Below, one piece after another: positions 28,007 to 36,645 of a stretch of 64,000 nt of DNA. Each line of letters opens with the position of its first letter. The stretch's first letter is position 1. The notes under the pieces were generated by a model. That model was not told where the DNA came from. It saw only the letters and a program-made list of their open reading frames with translations, and made no database searches. This DNA comes from Sphingobacterium sp. UBA4616 (lineage in GTDB: Bacteria; Bacteroidota; Bacteroidia; Sphingobacteriales; Sphingobacteriaceae). The position numbers and the translations under genes were made by a program. The stretch spans positions 1 through 64,000 of the forward strand of contig DGIS01000023.1 of assembly GCA_002386525.1 (NCBI GenBank). Direction: 5' to 3'.

Positions 28007-28014
28007 CAAAAGTA
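28007..28014 (-). promoter_or_regulatory. -7 promoter box for the hut operon
   Basis: TACTTTTG on the minus strand matches TAnnTTTG and ends 18 bases before the hutH ATG at 27988. No clear TTG -33 was seen, which would fit an activator-dependent promoter. Confidence 0.45.
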
Positions 28015-28045
28015 CTTGCTATATTTGATAAGCAGAAATACCATT

Positions 28046-28061
28046 TTGATCATCAATTGAT
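28046..28061. promoter_or_regulatory. Candidate LysR operator between hut operon and its regulator
   Basis: TTGATCATCAATTGAT contains two nested inverted repeats (TTGAT-c-ATCAA and the palindrome ATCAATTGAT) directly upstream of the LysR start and about 32 bases upstream of the hut -7 box. A third TTGATA half-site lies at 28025-28030. Location and symmetry fit LysR-type binding; this is inference. Confidence 0.45.
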
Positions 28062-28065
28062 AACC

Positions 28066-28965
28066 ATGAATTATCAAATAGAGTTTAGACACTTATTGTA
28101 CTTCAAAGTATTGGCCGAAGAATTGCATTTCCGAAGGGCGGCGGAAAGATTGTTTATTGCACAACCGGGCTTGAGCAGGCAAATTAAGCAGTTGGAGGAA
28201 TATTATGGGGTATTACTTTTTGAACGTACTAAGCGGAATGTCATGTTAACGGAGGCCGGAATGTATCTCTTTAAAGAGGCGCAGGAGTTATTTAGACATT
28301 TAGCACAAATTGAAACTCAACTTCAGAGTTATGCCAATGGTAAAATAAGCACCTTAAAGCTCGGTTTTATCGGATCGGCTGTTCAGACTATTCTTCCGGA
28401 ATTACTTATTAATCTAAAAAAGCAGCAGCCCGACATTGAGTTATCTCTTCATGAATTGGCGAATGAAACGCAGCTGGATCTGCTGGAAAAAAAAGAATTG
28501 GACTTGGGATTCGTCCGTCTTTCCGAAACCCCGCTTGGGCTGAGGAGCCAACCGATATATACGGAGCATTTCAGTCTTGTATTACCCAATAATCATCCGC
28601 TTTTGATGTCTCAAAATCCAAGTCTGAATGCCTTAAAAGACGAATCATTTATCTTATTTTCCAAAAACTATAGTCACTCCTATTACGATCTGGTCATGAG
28701 TATTTTCAGTGATCATAAGTTTATTCCCAAAGTAACGCTTCGTACAGTCAATGCATTGACCATATTTAATATGGTGGCTCAGGGGCTCGGTGTTGCTATT
28801 GTTCCATCTTCGTTAAAAAATGGATATCATGTTGATGTCTCATTTTTCGAATTGGATGCTTTACCACAGCGAACAACTCTTTCATTAGTTTGGAACGCTC
28901 AAAATCGTAATCCTGGAATTCCTTTAGTCGTGCAGCTTATGGATTTACAAATTAACAATGCATAA
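28066..28965 (+). CDS. LysR-family transcriptional regulator, probable hut regulator
   Basis: From ATG 28066 the protein has 299 residues, typical for LysR. The winged helix-turn-helix is plain: FRHLLYFKVLAEELHFRRAAERLFIAQPGLSRQIKQLE with LFERTKRNVMLTEAG. A periplasmic-binding-protein-like effector domain follows from about residue 90 (LKLGFIGSAVQTILPELL). The longer in-frame ATG at 27901 lies inside hutH and is rejected. Divergent orientation with hutH, the shared 77-base promoter region and the palindromes in it suggest it regulates the hut operon and itself; the inducer is probably urocanate or histidine, by inference only. Confidence 0.92.
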   Translation: MNYQIEFRHLLYFKVLAEELHFRRAAERLFIAQPGLSRQIKQLEEYYGVLLFERTKRNVMLTEAGMYLFKEAQELFRHLAQIETQLQSYANGKISTLKLGFIGSAVQTILPELLINLKKQQPDIELSLHELANETQLDLLEKKELDLGFVRLSETPLGLRSQPIYTEHFSLVLPNNHPLLMSQNPSLNALKDESFILFSKNYSHSYYDLVMSIFSDHKFIPKVTLRTVNALTIFNMVAQGLGVAIVPSSLKNGYHVDVSFFELDALPQRTTLSLVWNAQNRNPGIPLVVQLMDLQINNA

Positions 28966-29110
28966 CTACATTTGATACAGTGATAAGACCTAAATCCTTC
29001 TTAAACTGCATATAGAATAAATTACCTGGATAAGATTGTCACTGTATTGCATATAAAAAACAAATTCTCTAAGTTTGATATATTACTAAATTTAAATAAA
29101 AAACGAAATT

Positions 29111-29401
29111 ATGATTTTAGAAGTAGCTGTATTACAAATTATTGAAGGGCAACAATCCAATTTTGAGAGAGATTATAAAACAGCTTGCCAGTATATCAGT
29201 GCAAGTAAAGGTTATATCACGCATTCTCTCCGTAAATGCATCGAAAAGGATAACCAGTACATCCTGTTGGTGGAATGGGAAACTTTAGAGGACCATACCA
29301 TCGGTTTCAAGGAGTCTGCATTATTTAAGGAATGGGAGAAACTTTTACATCATTACTACCATCCATTCCCAACAGTCGAACATTACGAAGTGTTAAAATA
29401 G
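29111..29401 (+). CDS. ABM-domain protein (putative quinol monooxygenase-like)
   Basis: This 96-residue protein is a single ferredoxin-like antibiotic biosynthesis monooxygenase domain: MILEVAVLQIIEGQQSNFE at the start, ISASKGYITHSLRKCIEKDN in the middle, YILLVEWETLEDHTIGFKES, and a C-terminal HHYYHPFPTVEHYE. Family members act as cofactor-free monooxygenases or as dimeric stress proteins. It stands alone between the LysR gene and luxS, so its substrate cannot be inferred. Confidence 0.82.
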   Translation: MILEVAVLQIIEGQQSNFERDYKTACQYISASKGYITHSLRKCIEKDNQYILLVEWETLEDHTIGFKESALFKEWEKLLHHYYHPFPTVEHYEVLK

Positions 29402-29433
29402 TCGTTTTTTAACCCTTTTCTATAATAATCTAG

Positions 29434-29441
29434 TATCTTTG
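29434..29441 (+). promoter_or_regulatory. -7 promoter box for luxS
   Basis: TATCTTTG matches TAnnTTTG, about 70 bases upstream of the luxS ATG, giving a leader of about 60 bases. Confidence 0.45.
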
Positions 29442-29510
29442 TAGAAATTTTTAATATTCAACTTTTAACCCCTATGAGGCCACAAGCTTTGTAGCACTGA
29501 ACAGATTAAG

Positions 29511-30017
29511 ATGTACACAAAAGAAAAAGCAAAAGTAAATAGTTTTACGGTAGATCATACCAAATTGAAACAAGGGATCTACGCAAAGGCTTCTACGACC
29601 AATAACAGCAATGTCGAAAATTATACAACTTACGACATTCGCATGATTAGGCCGAATTCTCCTGAGCGTATGTTGTCTCCTGAAGTAATGCATACACTGG
29701 AGCACTGTTTTGCAACGGAAATTAGAACGATTTTAGGTGATGAAGTCATTTATGTGGGCCCGATGGGATGCTGTACAGGATTTTATGTTGTATTGGCCGG
29801 AACAGCGCGAACTCCTCAAAACGTAGCGGAGTTGATGAAGGAGGTGCTCGAAATAATTCTTACAGCAGGATATGAAGTTCCTTTCCAAAATCCTATTAGC
29901 TGTGGAAATTACACATTCATGGATTTTGATTCGTCAAAACAAGCTTGTGTTAACTTCTTAAATTTAATAGCTGCTGGAGAATTGGAATTCGAATACCCAT
30001 ATATTGAAGAAAATTAA
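29511..30017 (+). CDS. luxS: S-ribosylhomocysteine lyase LuxS
   Basis: The 168-residue protein has the LuxS metal motif HTLEH (His61, His65) and the third ligand Cys131 in SCGNY, plus the catalytic Cys in GCCTGFY (residues 86-92). It opens NSFTVDHTKLKQGIY as usual. It splits S-ribosylhomocysteine into homocysteine and DPD, the precursor of autoinducer 2, within the activated methyl cycle. The stop abuts the ATG of the nucleosidase gene, so the two consecutive steps SAH to SRH to homocysteine are encoded together. No luxP/lsr-type receptor is nearby, so signalling is not implied. Confidence 0.97.
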   Translation: MYTKEKAKVNSFTVDHTKLKQGIYAKASTTNNSNVENYTTYDIRMIRPNSPERMLSPEVMHTLEHCFATEIRTILGDEVIYVGPMGCCTGFYVVLAGTARTPQNVAELMKEVLEIILTAGYEVPFQNPISCGNYTFMDFDSSKQACVNFLNLIAAGELEFEYPYIEEN

Positions 30018-30656
30018 ATGATCCTGAATAAAGATATTGAAACGATAATCTTGGTAGCAAATAAGAACGAACTATCTTTTCATTCACCAAGTAAATCCAC
30101 TTACATCTATGAAATTGGTGTTGGCAAAGTGAATGCGATCTTGTCTGTCGCCAGACTTTACGAGGACATTAAAACACTGGGAATTAATCCAATTGTTCTC
30201 AATGTTGGCACAGTGGGCTGTACACGGCATCCGATAGGACATGTTCTTTATCCGTCCTATTACGCGCAAGGAGACGCTTATACGGATGGATTTTTTCTAG
30301 AGAACACGTTATTTTTTAAGGGGCAGGGAGTATTGGAATCGATATCGGCTGATGAGTTTCGTTACGAAGATGCACTTTTGACATCGGATCGTTTTATCCA
30401 TGTAAATTCATCTTTTTATCAGGATATTAAACATTTAAACCCTATGGCTTTTGACATGGAATCTTATGCGCTAGCGAATTTCTGTTTCCAAAAGAATCTT
30501 GCCTTTCATAGTATTAAAATCGTTTCAGACAACTGCGATGGTACAGTGAAAGATTGGGAAAGTATTCTAGGAGAAATTTCAGGTAGATTAGGTAACATAC
30601 TCGATCAATTCATGAAAAAGCTGGATGCAGAAAGAGCTCCAGCCAGCCTATCGTAA
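30018..30656 (+). CDS. Divergent MTA/SAH-nucleosidase-like protein
   Basis: The 212-residue protein is a member of the nucleoside phosphorylase / 5'-methylthioadenosine-S-adenosylhomocysteine nucleosidase superfamily. Support comes from VGKVNAILSVARLYED, VLNVGTVGC (the IStGsAGg-like motif), MAFDMESYALANFC (the substrate-ribose-binding MEAAA motif) and IVSDNCDG, with the conserved catalytic Asp of the SDxAD motif. Length is slightly short of the usual 230. Directly following luxS with zero spacing, it most likely supplies S-ribosylhomocysteine from SAH. The sequence is divergent from E. coli MtnN, so I leave the symbol empty. Confidence 0.82.
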   Translation: MILNKDIETIILVANKNELSFHSPSKSTYIYEIGVGKVNAILSVARLYEDIKTLGINPIVLNVGTVGCTRHPIGHVLYPSYYAQGDAYTDGFFLENTLFFKGQGVLESISADEFRYEDALLTSDRFIHVNSSFYQDIKHLNPMAFDMESYALANFCFQKNLAFHSIKIVSDNCDGTVKDWESILGEISGRLGNILDQFMKKLDAERAPASLS

Positions 30657-30679
30657 TCCAACTGAATATAACATATTAG

Positions 30680-30706
30680 GGCCTGTAAAAAATACAGGCC
30701 TTTTTG
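30680..30706 (+). terminator. Terminator of luxS operon
   Basis: GGCCTGTA-aaaaa-TACAGGCC followed by TTTTTG, 24 bases after the nucleosidase stop. Perfect 8-bp stem. Confidence 0.88.
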
Positions 30707-30925
30707 TTGCTATTTCTTTGCTATTCTGAATACAACTGCCCCAAAGGTTGTCCGTTAGATTTTAAAAAAAGAAGAAATATTCTTCGCCTTCGATCCGATT
30801 GGTCCTTGTAATTTGAATTTATCCAAACTATTTTCCCCCAAGGTTGTTAAAATATTGGATTAAATACCCACCGTTATATTCAATATAACTCTTCTACACG
30901 ACAAATAAATCGATCTAATATTCTT

Positions 30926-33109
30926 ATGAAAAAAAAGAAGAAAATAATAATTTCAAATAGACTGCCGATACAAATAGAACGAAAAAAAGAAAAATTAATC
31001 ATCAAACCCAGTGCAGGAGGACTGGCAACTGGTTTAAATTCAGCCTTTGATACAGATGCGATCTTATGGGTTGGATGGCCCGGAATAGTGCCTAAAGATG
31101 AAGAGGAAAAGGAAAAAATTGTTGAGCTCCTAAAGCCGATGAACTTACTTCCTGTCTTCTTATCAAAAGACGAAATTCGCAATTTCTATGAAGGTTATTC
31201 GAATGAGGTGCTTTGGCCTATCTGTCACTATCAACCGAGCTACATCCATTTTGATCCCGAATATTGGTCTACCTATGTAGCAGTGAATAAAAAGTTTTGT
31301 GAAGCGGCTCTTTCTATCGATGAGCTTTCTGATTTCATCTGGGTTCAGGATTATCAGCTTATGCTACTCCCCCAGTTGTTACGCTCAGAAAATCAAGAAC
31401 TCAACGTTGGTTATTTTCATCATATTCCCTTCCCTTCAGAGGAACTGTTTATGAACATCCCACAACGTAAAGAGTTAGTTGAAGGCTTGCTTGGAGCAGA
31501 TCTTATCGGATTTCATACCTTTGCTGACAGCCAAAACTTTTTAAATGCCTGCAAAAAAATTCTGCACGTTTCGTCGGGCTATAATCAGTTAAAATATAAA
31601 GACCGACATATATTTATCGAATCTTTTCCCATGGGCATTGACTTTCACAAATTTGTTGAAGTCAGCACCCAACCTAAAATTCAGGCTGTAGCTACCCAAT
31701 TTAGAAGTCACTTTCCTGATCAAAAAATTATTATCTCAGTCGACCGGCTCGATTATAGTAAAGGAATTTTAGAAAGACTGCGCGCTTACCTGACCTTCCT
31801 CCAAAAATATCCTGAATGGCACACAAAGGTTGTTTTATATATGCTAATCGTGCCATCTAGAGATAAGGTATCGCAATACAAAAAATTGAAAGATGAGATT
31901 AATCGAACAGTAAGTGAAATCAATTCTATTTATGGAAACCTCAGCTGGACACCGGTATTGTATTTCTACAAATCGCTTCCATTCGAAGAGTTGGTTGCAT
32001 TATATGTTGCATCGGATATCTGTATGATTACTTCCACTCGCGATGGAATGAATTTGGTGAGTAAAGAATACATCGCCAGTAAGACGTTATCGAAAGGTGT
32101 ATTGATATTAAGCGAATTTGCAGGCGCGTCCAAAGAACTCGTTGATGCCTTGATTATCAATCCATTTAATCGTATGGAAACTGCAGACAGTATTTATCAG
32201 GCGCTAAAAATGGCTCCTGAAGAGATTCAGGAAAGGGCCGATGCCAATATGCAAATTATACAGAAATTTAATGTACAGCATTGGGTCCAGCTCTTTACCA
32301 ATCGCTTAGCTGAAACTAAGGCTATACAGCGTGACGAATGGGCAAGACGAATTTCGGACAAAGTATTTAACAGTATTTCTGAACGCTATAGCAAAAGTAG
32401 CAATAGACTTTTCTTTCTGGATTATGACGGTACGCTGGTCAAATTTCAGAACCATGCGCAAAAGGCAACGCCAACAACGCTACTCTATAATCTTTTGGAC
32501 AACATTATTTCAGATCCACTGAATACGTTAGTTATCATAAGCGGCCGTTCACAGGAAAGTTTATCATCCTGGTTTGATGGCCGGTCCTACTATCTTGTTG
32601 CAGAACATGGCATATGGTCTAATTTCCCCAATTTCAGCTGGTCATATAAAAAAGGATTAGCACTACATTGGATGCCCGAAGTAAAAAAGCTGATGGAAAA
32701 ATTAGCCGATCAAACCCCTGGTGCCTTCATGGAAGTTAAGCCATATTCTTTAGCGTGGCATTATCGCAAAGTCGAACTCGGGTTGGGCGAACTAAAGGCA
32801 ACAGAACTTAAAGAGGTATTAAATCCAATGTTGAACGAATATGGACTACAGTTATTGGATGGAAATGCTGTCATTGAAGTTAAAAATACAGAAGTTAATA
32901 AAGGTAAGGCTGCATTGGAAATCGCTGGCCATATAAAGCCCGATTTTATGTTGGCAATTGGTGACGATATTACCGATGAGGATTTATTTCGGTACTTACC
33001 TCAGTCAACCATAAGTATCAAAGTAGGCAGTAACAAATCTGCAGCAAAATATTATTTAGATGAACAAGAAGATGTTCTTCAATTTTTGAATCAACTTATT
33101 ATAAAATAA
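30926..33109 (+). CDS. otsAB: Fused trehalose-6-phosphate synthase / phosphatase
   Basis: The 727-residue bifunctional protein has an N-terminal GT20 OtsA domain (about 1-475) with PSAGGLATGL (residues 28-37), WVQDYQLMLLP, FHHIPFP, VDRLDYSKGI (from 272) and TRDGMNLVSKEY, followed by a HAD-type OtsB domain (from about 490) with FFLDYDGTLVKF (DxDGT at 499-503), ISGRS and the metal-binding AIGDDITDEDLFRYL near residue 672. It makes trehalose 6-phosphate from UDP- (or ADP-) glucose and glucose 6-phosphate, then dephosphorylates it to trehalose, a compatible solute. Its stop overlaps the ATG of the GH15 gene by one base. Confidence 0.95.
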   Translation: MKKKKKIIISNRLPIQIERKKEKLIIKPSAGGLATGLNSAFDTDAILWVGWPGIVPKDEEEKEKIVELLKPMNLLPVFLSKDEIRNFYEGYSNEVLWPICHYQPSYIHFDPEYWSTYVAVNKKFCEAALSIDELSDFIWVQDYQLMLLPQLLRSENQELNVGYFHHIPFPSEELFMNIPQRKELVEGLLGADLIGFHTFADSQNFLNACKKILHVSSGYNQLKYKDRHIFIESFPMGIDFHKFVEVSTQPKIQAVATQFRSHFPDQKIIISVDRLDYSKGILERLRAYLTFLQKYPEWHTKVVLYMLIVPSRDKVSQYKKLKDEINRTVSEINSIYGNLSWTPVLYFYKSLPFEELVALYVASDICMITSTRDGMNLVSKEYIASKTLSKGVLILSEFAGASKELVDALIINPFNRMETADSIYQALKMAPEEIQERADANMQIIQKFNVQHWVQLFTNRLAETKAIQRDEWARRISDKVFNSISERYSKSSNRLFFLDYDGTLVKFQNHAQKATPTTLLYNLLDNIISDPLNTLVIISGRSQESLSSWFDGRSYYLVAEHGIWSNFPNFSWSYKKGLALHWMPEVKKLMEKLADQTPGAFMEVKPYSLAWHYRKVELGLGELKATELKEVLNPMLNEYGLQLLDGNAVIEVKNTEVNKGKAALEIAGHIKPDFMLAIGDDITDEDLFRYLPQSTISIKVGSNKSAAKYYLDEQEDVLQFLNQLIIK

Positions 33110-34920
33110 TGAGCGAAAACACTACTGAAAAAAGACATACCTATCAATCTGGAATCATTGGTAACTGTTCCTATATCGCGCACGTCGGCATTGACACAAA
33201 CATATCCTGGTTGTGCTGGCCTTCGTTTGAGGACAGCTTTGTATTCGGCAGCTTGATTGACAAAAATCAAGGGGGAACATTCAGGATTAGTTCTGAAGAG
33301 CCTATTGTCGAAACGAAGCAGTATTACATCAAAAATTCAAATGTACTCTGCACAGAAATACATACCGACTCCTATGGTTATCGTATCACAGATTTTGCAC
33401 CGCGGTTCGAACAATTTGGGCGGTACTTTAAGCCGCTAATGTTGATACGGAAAATAGAGCCGCTCTACGGAGCTCCGAGCGTCAACATCAAGTGTCAACC
33501 AACTGGCGACTATGGCCGTGTGGCGCTAAAGCCGACACGCGGAAGCAATCATATTCTTTATACGAGTGACCAGATCGGAGAACGAATTCGGCTGACTACT
33601 GACTTGCCCATTTCTCACTTCTTTCAGGATGAGAGCTGGACCATCATAAGTGAGAACAGATATCTTGTACTCACCTATGATTCGGCCTTTGAATCGGCCA
33701 TTGAGAGTACTTGTGAAGATTTTCTGCAAAAGACAATCAGTTATTGGCAACGTTGGATTAAACGATGCAGTATTCCCAACATTTACCAAAAAGAGGTTAT
33801 CCGATCAGCGTTAGTGCTTAAGCTTCACCAATATGAGGACACGGGAGCAATTATCGCCGCCTCAACCACTAGTTTACCTGAATATCCAGGCTCTGGAAGA
33901 AACTGGGACTACCGCTATTGCTGGGTACGCGACAGTTATTATGTACTGACCGCTCTAACACATATTGGTCAATTTGAAGAAATGGAAAGCTTCGCAAATT
34001 ACATTGCTGGCATCACTCATCGTAATCCCGGAAGACTTCAACCGCTGTACGGTATTCTTGGTACCACAGAGCTTACCGAACAGATCTTACCGTACTTAGA
34101 AGGCTATCAGGGAAGTGGTCCGGTTAGAATTGGAAATCAAGCTTTCGAACATATTCAAAATGATGTTTATGGTCAGGCGATGATTGCATTACTACCGCTC
34201 TTCACTGATCAGCGCTTTAAAATTCATGAGAATAAAAACGTTTTGGGATGGGTGAATTTCATCCTAGAAAAGATTGAGGCTACGATCGAGGAAAAGGATG
34301 CGGGCATCTGGGAATTCAGAAACTTTGCAAACCACCATTGCTATTCTAACTTATTTCAATGGGTCGGATGTAAAGCGGCACTACTAATTGCGCGCCAAAA
34401 CGGTTATCAAGACATGGAGGATCGCGCAAATATCCTCCTAAAAAAGGCAGAAGCATATATTGAGGCTTGCTATGATGATGATCGTAAGGTCTATCAAAAT
34501 GCAATAAATAGCAGTAATTTGGATGCCAGCACCTTGCAGCTGATCGTAATGGACTACTTAGATCCGAAATCGGAAAAGGCGCTACATCATCTAGAAATGC
34601 TTGAGAAAGAATTAAAGGGAGAAAATGGCCTTTTCTATCGATATAAACATCAAGATGATTTCGGAAGACCCAAATCGACTTTTTTGGTCTGTGCATTTTG
34701 GTATGTAGAAGCGCTGGCCTGTGTCGGAAGGGTCGATGAGGCGAAAGAAATTTTAGAACGTTTACTGACCTATAGTAATCACCTCGGCTTATTCAGTGAA
34801 GATGTAACCGAAGAAAATGGCAGTCAGTGGGGTAACTTTCCTCAAGCATACAGTCATGTTGGATTGATGAACGCTGTTTATCGTTTAGCAATAAAGTTAG
34901 ATAAGCCAATTTTTCATTAA
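33109..34920 (+). CDS. Glycoside hydrolase family 15 protein (glucoamylase/trehalase type)
   Basis: The 603-residue protein opens with the GH15 N-terminal hallmark GIIGNCSYIAHVGIDTNISWLCWPSFEDSFVFG. It has the (alpha/alpha)6 catalytic core with SGRNWDYRYCWVRDSYYVLTAL (about residues 262-283), KDAGIWEFR (general acid Glu, near residue 403) and EENGSQWGNFPQAYSHVGLMNA near the C-terminus (second catalytic Glu and the conserved NFPQAxSH). GH15 of this bacterial type includes trehalases and glucodextranases. Coupling to otsAB by a one-base overlap makes a trehalase or trehalose-linked role likely. Synthesis and breakdown in one transcript would imply control at the protein level. Confidence 0.92.
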   Translation: MSENTTEKRHTYQSGIIGNCSYIAHVGIDTNISWLCWPSFEDSFVFGSLIDKNQGGTFRISSEEPIVETKQYYIKNSNVLCTEIHTDSYGYRITDFAPRFEQFGRYFKPLMLIRKIEPLYGAPSVNIKCQPTGDYGRVALKPTRGSNHILYTSDQIGERIRLTTDLPISHFFQDESWTIISENRYLVLTYDSAFESAIESTCEDFLQKTISYWQRWIKRCSIPNIYQKEVIRSALVLKLHQYEDTGAIIAASTTSLPEYPGSGRNWDYRYCWVRDSYYVLTALTHIGQFEEMESFANYIAGITHRNPGRLQPLYGILGTTELTEQILPYLEGYQGSGPVRIGNQAFEHIQNDVYGQAMIALLPLFTDQRFKIHENKNVLGWVNFILEKIEATIEEKDAGIWEFRNFANHHCYSNLFQWVGCKAALLIARQNGYQDMEDRANILLKKAEAYIEACYDDDRKVYQNAINSSNLDASTLQLIVMDYLDPKSEKALHHLEMLEKELKGENGLFYRYKHQDDFGRPKSTFLVCAFWYVEALACVGRVDEAKEILERLLTYSNHLGLFSEDVTEENGSQWGNFPQAYSHVGLMNAVYRLAIKLDKPIFH

Positions 34921-34924
34921 CACA

Positions 34925-34960
34925 AAAATGTGCGATCAATAAAAGTTGATCGCACATTTT
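34925..34960. terminator. Terminator of trehalose operon
   Basis: AAAATGTGCGATCAA and TTGATCGCACATTTT form a perfect 15-bp stem around a 6-base loop, directly after the GH15 stop; symmetrical A/T ends allow use from either side. Confidence 0.88.
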
Positions 34961-35042
34961 GCATATCCTGTATTTTTTACATCTATAGTATTTAGGACAG
35001 ATCACCGTTTTTGAATTGTGCTTGTTTCGATGAAGTAGCTAC

Positions 35043-35312
35043 TTAAATGAATGCCTGTTTATATTGATTAAAATGTTCACAAATCTCCTCCGTCTCAATT
35101 CGCTTACCCATCAAATCGATAAACCGATTTTTGTACAATGAAAAAATATAAAGTCCTGTTGCCAAACTTCCTACAATAAAAATGCCCTCAAATTCATTGC
35201 TCTTCACTAGCTTGTTGTTAAGATGGCACTCGTTGAGTAATGGAATATTATAAGAAGACCATTTACCCATTCTATCTTTAAGTACCAATCCAATATTTTT
35301 TGTTGCTTTCAT
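35043..35312 (-). CDS. Small hypothetical protein
   Basis: An 89-residue protein with no recognised family. It begins MKATKNIGLVLKDRMGKWSSYN, carries one moderately hydrophobic segment (GIFIVGSLATGLYIFSLY, about residues 43-60) and a charged C-terminus (ETEEICEHFNQYKQAFI). It might be a soluble beta-strand-rich protein or a single-pass membrane protein. A hairpin at 35421-35466 precedes it in the minus-strand sense. Coding status is supported only by open frame and composition. Confidence 0.5.
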   Translation of the reverse strand: MKATKNIGLVLKDRMGKWSSYNIPLLNECHLNNKLVKSNEFEGIFIVGSLATGLYIFSLYKNRFIDLMGKRIETEEICEHFNQYKQAFI

Positions 35313-35420
35313 CGTCTCACTTCTTTTTGAAGAAACATCAACTGCACCTCAATTGTTTTATGAATTGAATGCTTTTAAAAAGAAAGGGTCTTTCTTCCAA
35401 AGAGCACGTAGTAATACGTT

Positions 35421-35466
35421 CGAAAAAAAAGCATGGTCCCAATTCTTTTGGAGCCATGCTTTTTTG
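35421..35466. terminator. Terminator-like hairpin after outer membrane protein gene
   Basis: AAAAAAGCATGG and CCATGCTTTTTT arms around a 15-17-base internal region; it follows the stop of the minus-strand barrel protein gene. Confidence 0.8.
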
Positions 35467-35489
35467 AGGTCGTAATTAATTTTCGCTAC

Positions 35490-36068
35490 TTAGCGCTTAC
35501 CAGGTAAATAGATTTGAAAACCTACGCCAAAACCTAATCCACTTGCACCGCTACCGGTATTTATATTGGCTTTACTATAGTTATAACCGAAAGTCGTTTC
35601 CAATGCGACTGTTCGAGTTATAAAATGAGCATAACCAACATTTGCACCTACCGCAAGAGCAACATCTTTACCCTTAGAGCTTCCCGAAATACCGATATCA
35701 CCCTGCCCAAAAAACCTTCCTGTGGTTGAACCAGCATTTGGAAAATAATATCGCACAAACGGTGCGATCCCATACGTCCAATCGTTATCGGCATCCTTGA
35801 TAGTAGTTAAACCAAGATTAGCCTGCGCTCCAATAGCTAAACCATCCGAAACAAAATAACCTGCTCTAGGTTGAAGTGCTATATTAAACGATTTTCCTTC
35901 AAAACTATAACCCAAATTACCGATCGATCCACCAACCATCCAGTTGCCCTGGCGTATAGGTTCAATGCCGACCTCTGAAGACATTTGAGGAGTTGTCTCA
36001 ATCTTCTGGGCTTGCGCTTGATAGCCAATACCCGCTGTTATTAATAAAAGAAGTGTAAATTTTCTCAT
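35490..36068 (-). CDS. Outer membrane beta-barrel protein
   Basis: I start at ATG 36068, which gives a clear signal peptide (MRKFTLLLLITAGIGYQAQAQ) and 192 residues; the in-frame ATG at 36116 adds a non-signal extension. The mature part is made of short alternating strands with glycine- and aromatic-rich repeats (GNWMVGGSIGNLGYSF, IALQPRAGYFVSDGLAIG, TFGYNYSKANINTGS) and ends GVGFQIYLPGKR. This fits the OmpX/OprF-like 8-stranded barrel class common in Bacteroidota. Ligand or role is unknown. Confidence 0.85.
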   Translation of the reverse strand: MRKFTLLLLITAGIGYQAQAQKIETTPQMSSEVGIEPIRQGNWMVGGSIGNLGYSFEGKSFNIALQPRAGYFVSDGLAIGAQANLGLTTIKDADNDWTYGIAPFVRYYFPNAGSTTGRFFGQGDIGISGSSKGKDVALAVGANVGYAHFITRTVALETTFGYNYSKANINTGSGASGLGFGVGFQIYLPGKR

Positions 36069-36224
36069 CGTATCTCTATTATAATTTATAAATAACTTTA
36101 ATTGAACTAATAACAAGATCGATTAATGAAAAGTTTTGAATTTGTTATTAAACTTTACAGGATACATTTTGTAAAAAAGAATCAACCAATAAGAGTTGAA
36201 GAGTGTTCTCTTTTAAAAAAAATT

Positions 36225-36542
36225 ATGAATGCAACGATTCGATTTAATGATACCTATTCACAGTATCTCAACAACAATGCGCTATTCCAAAATGGAATAG
36301 ATCCCTTAGACAGCGATCCATCTACACATGATGGTAGCCGTACATATACCCCACCCAAGGTGCCCGATCTTGATGATGTAACTCCTGATCTGTACTATCC
36401 AGAAAATGCCGATGAGCCTGATCCAAGTGAGGAAGAACAACGTGATCGCAACAATGAGGAAAAAATCCAAACAGAAGAAGATCATGACGGAGCACAACCA
36501 AATCGTTCTGAACAAGATGATGATGATTTGGAATCAATTTAA
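36225..36542 (+). CDS. Short acidic D/P/E-rich hypothetical protein
   Basis: About 105 residues from ATG 36225; an upstream ATG at 36126 would add a basic stretch in a region that also serves the divergent barrel gene, so the shorter form is preferred. The N-terminal 30 residues look ordered (MNATIRFNDTYSQYLNNNALFQNG). The rest is disordered and highly acidic, with DPLDSDPSTHDGS, PDLDDVTPDLYYPENADEPDPSEEE and a DDDDLESI end. No family recognised. A second protein of similar composition lies at 43501-43773, each near a paralogous sigma factor gene. Confidence 0.6.
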   Translation: MNATIRFNDTYSQYLNNNALFQNGIDPLDSDPSTHDGSRTYTPPKVPDLDDVTPDLYYPENADEPDPSEEEQRDRNNEEKIQTEEDHDGAQPNRSEQDDDDLESI

Positions 36543-36549
36543 AAACAAA

Positions 36550-36579
36550 AAAACTTCCTCGATTGAGGGAGTTTTTTTT
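36550..36579 (+). terminator. Terminator after acidic protein gene
   Basis: AAACTTCCTC-gatt-GAGGGAGTTT (one G-T pair) followed by a run of T, 10 bases after the stop. It supports the acidic protein gene as a transcribed unit. Confidence 0.85.
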
Positions 36580-36645
36580 AGACAAACGCTTTAACAAATT
36601 TATAGGGCTTATCCTTTATAAGCCGAATCGCCGTTATCAACAATA

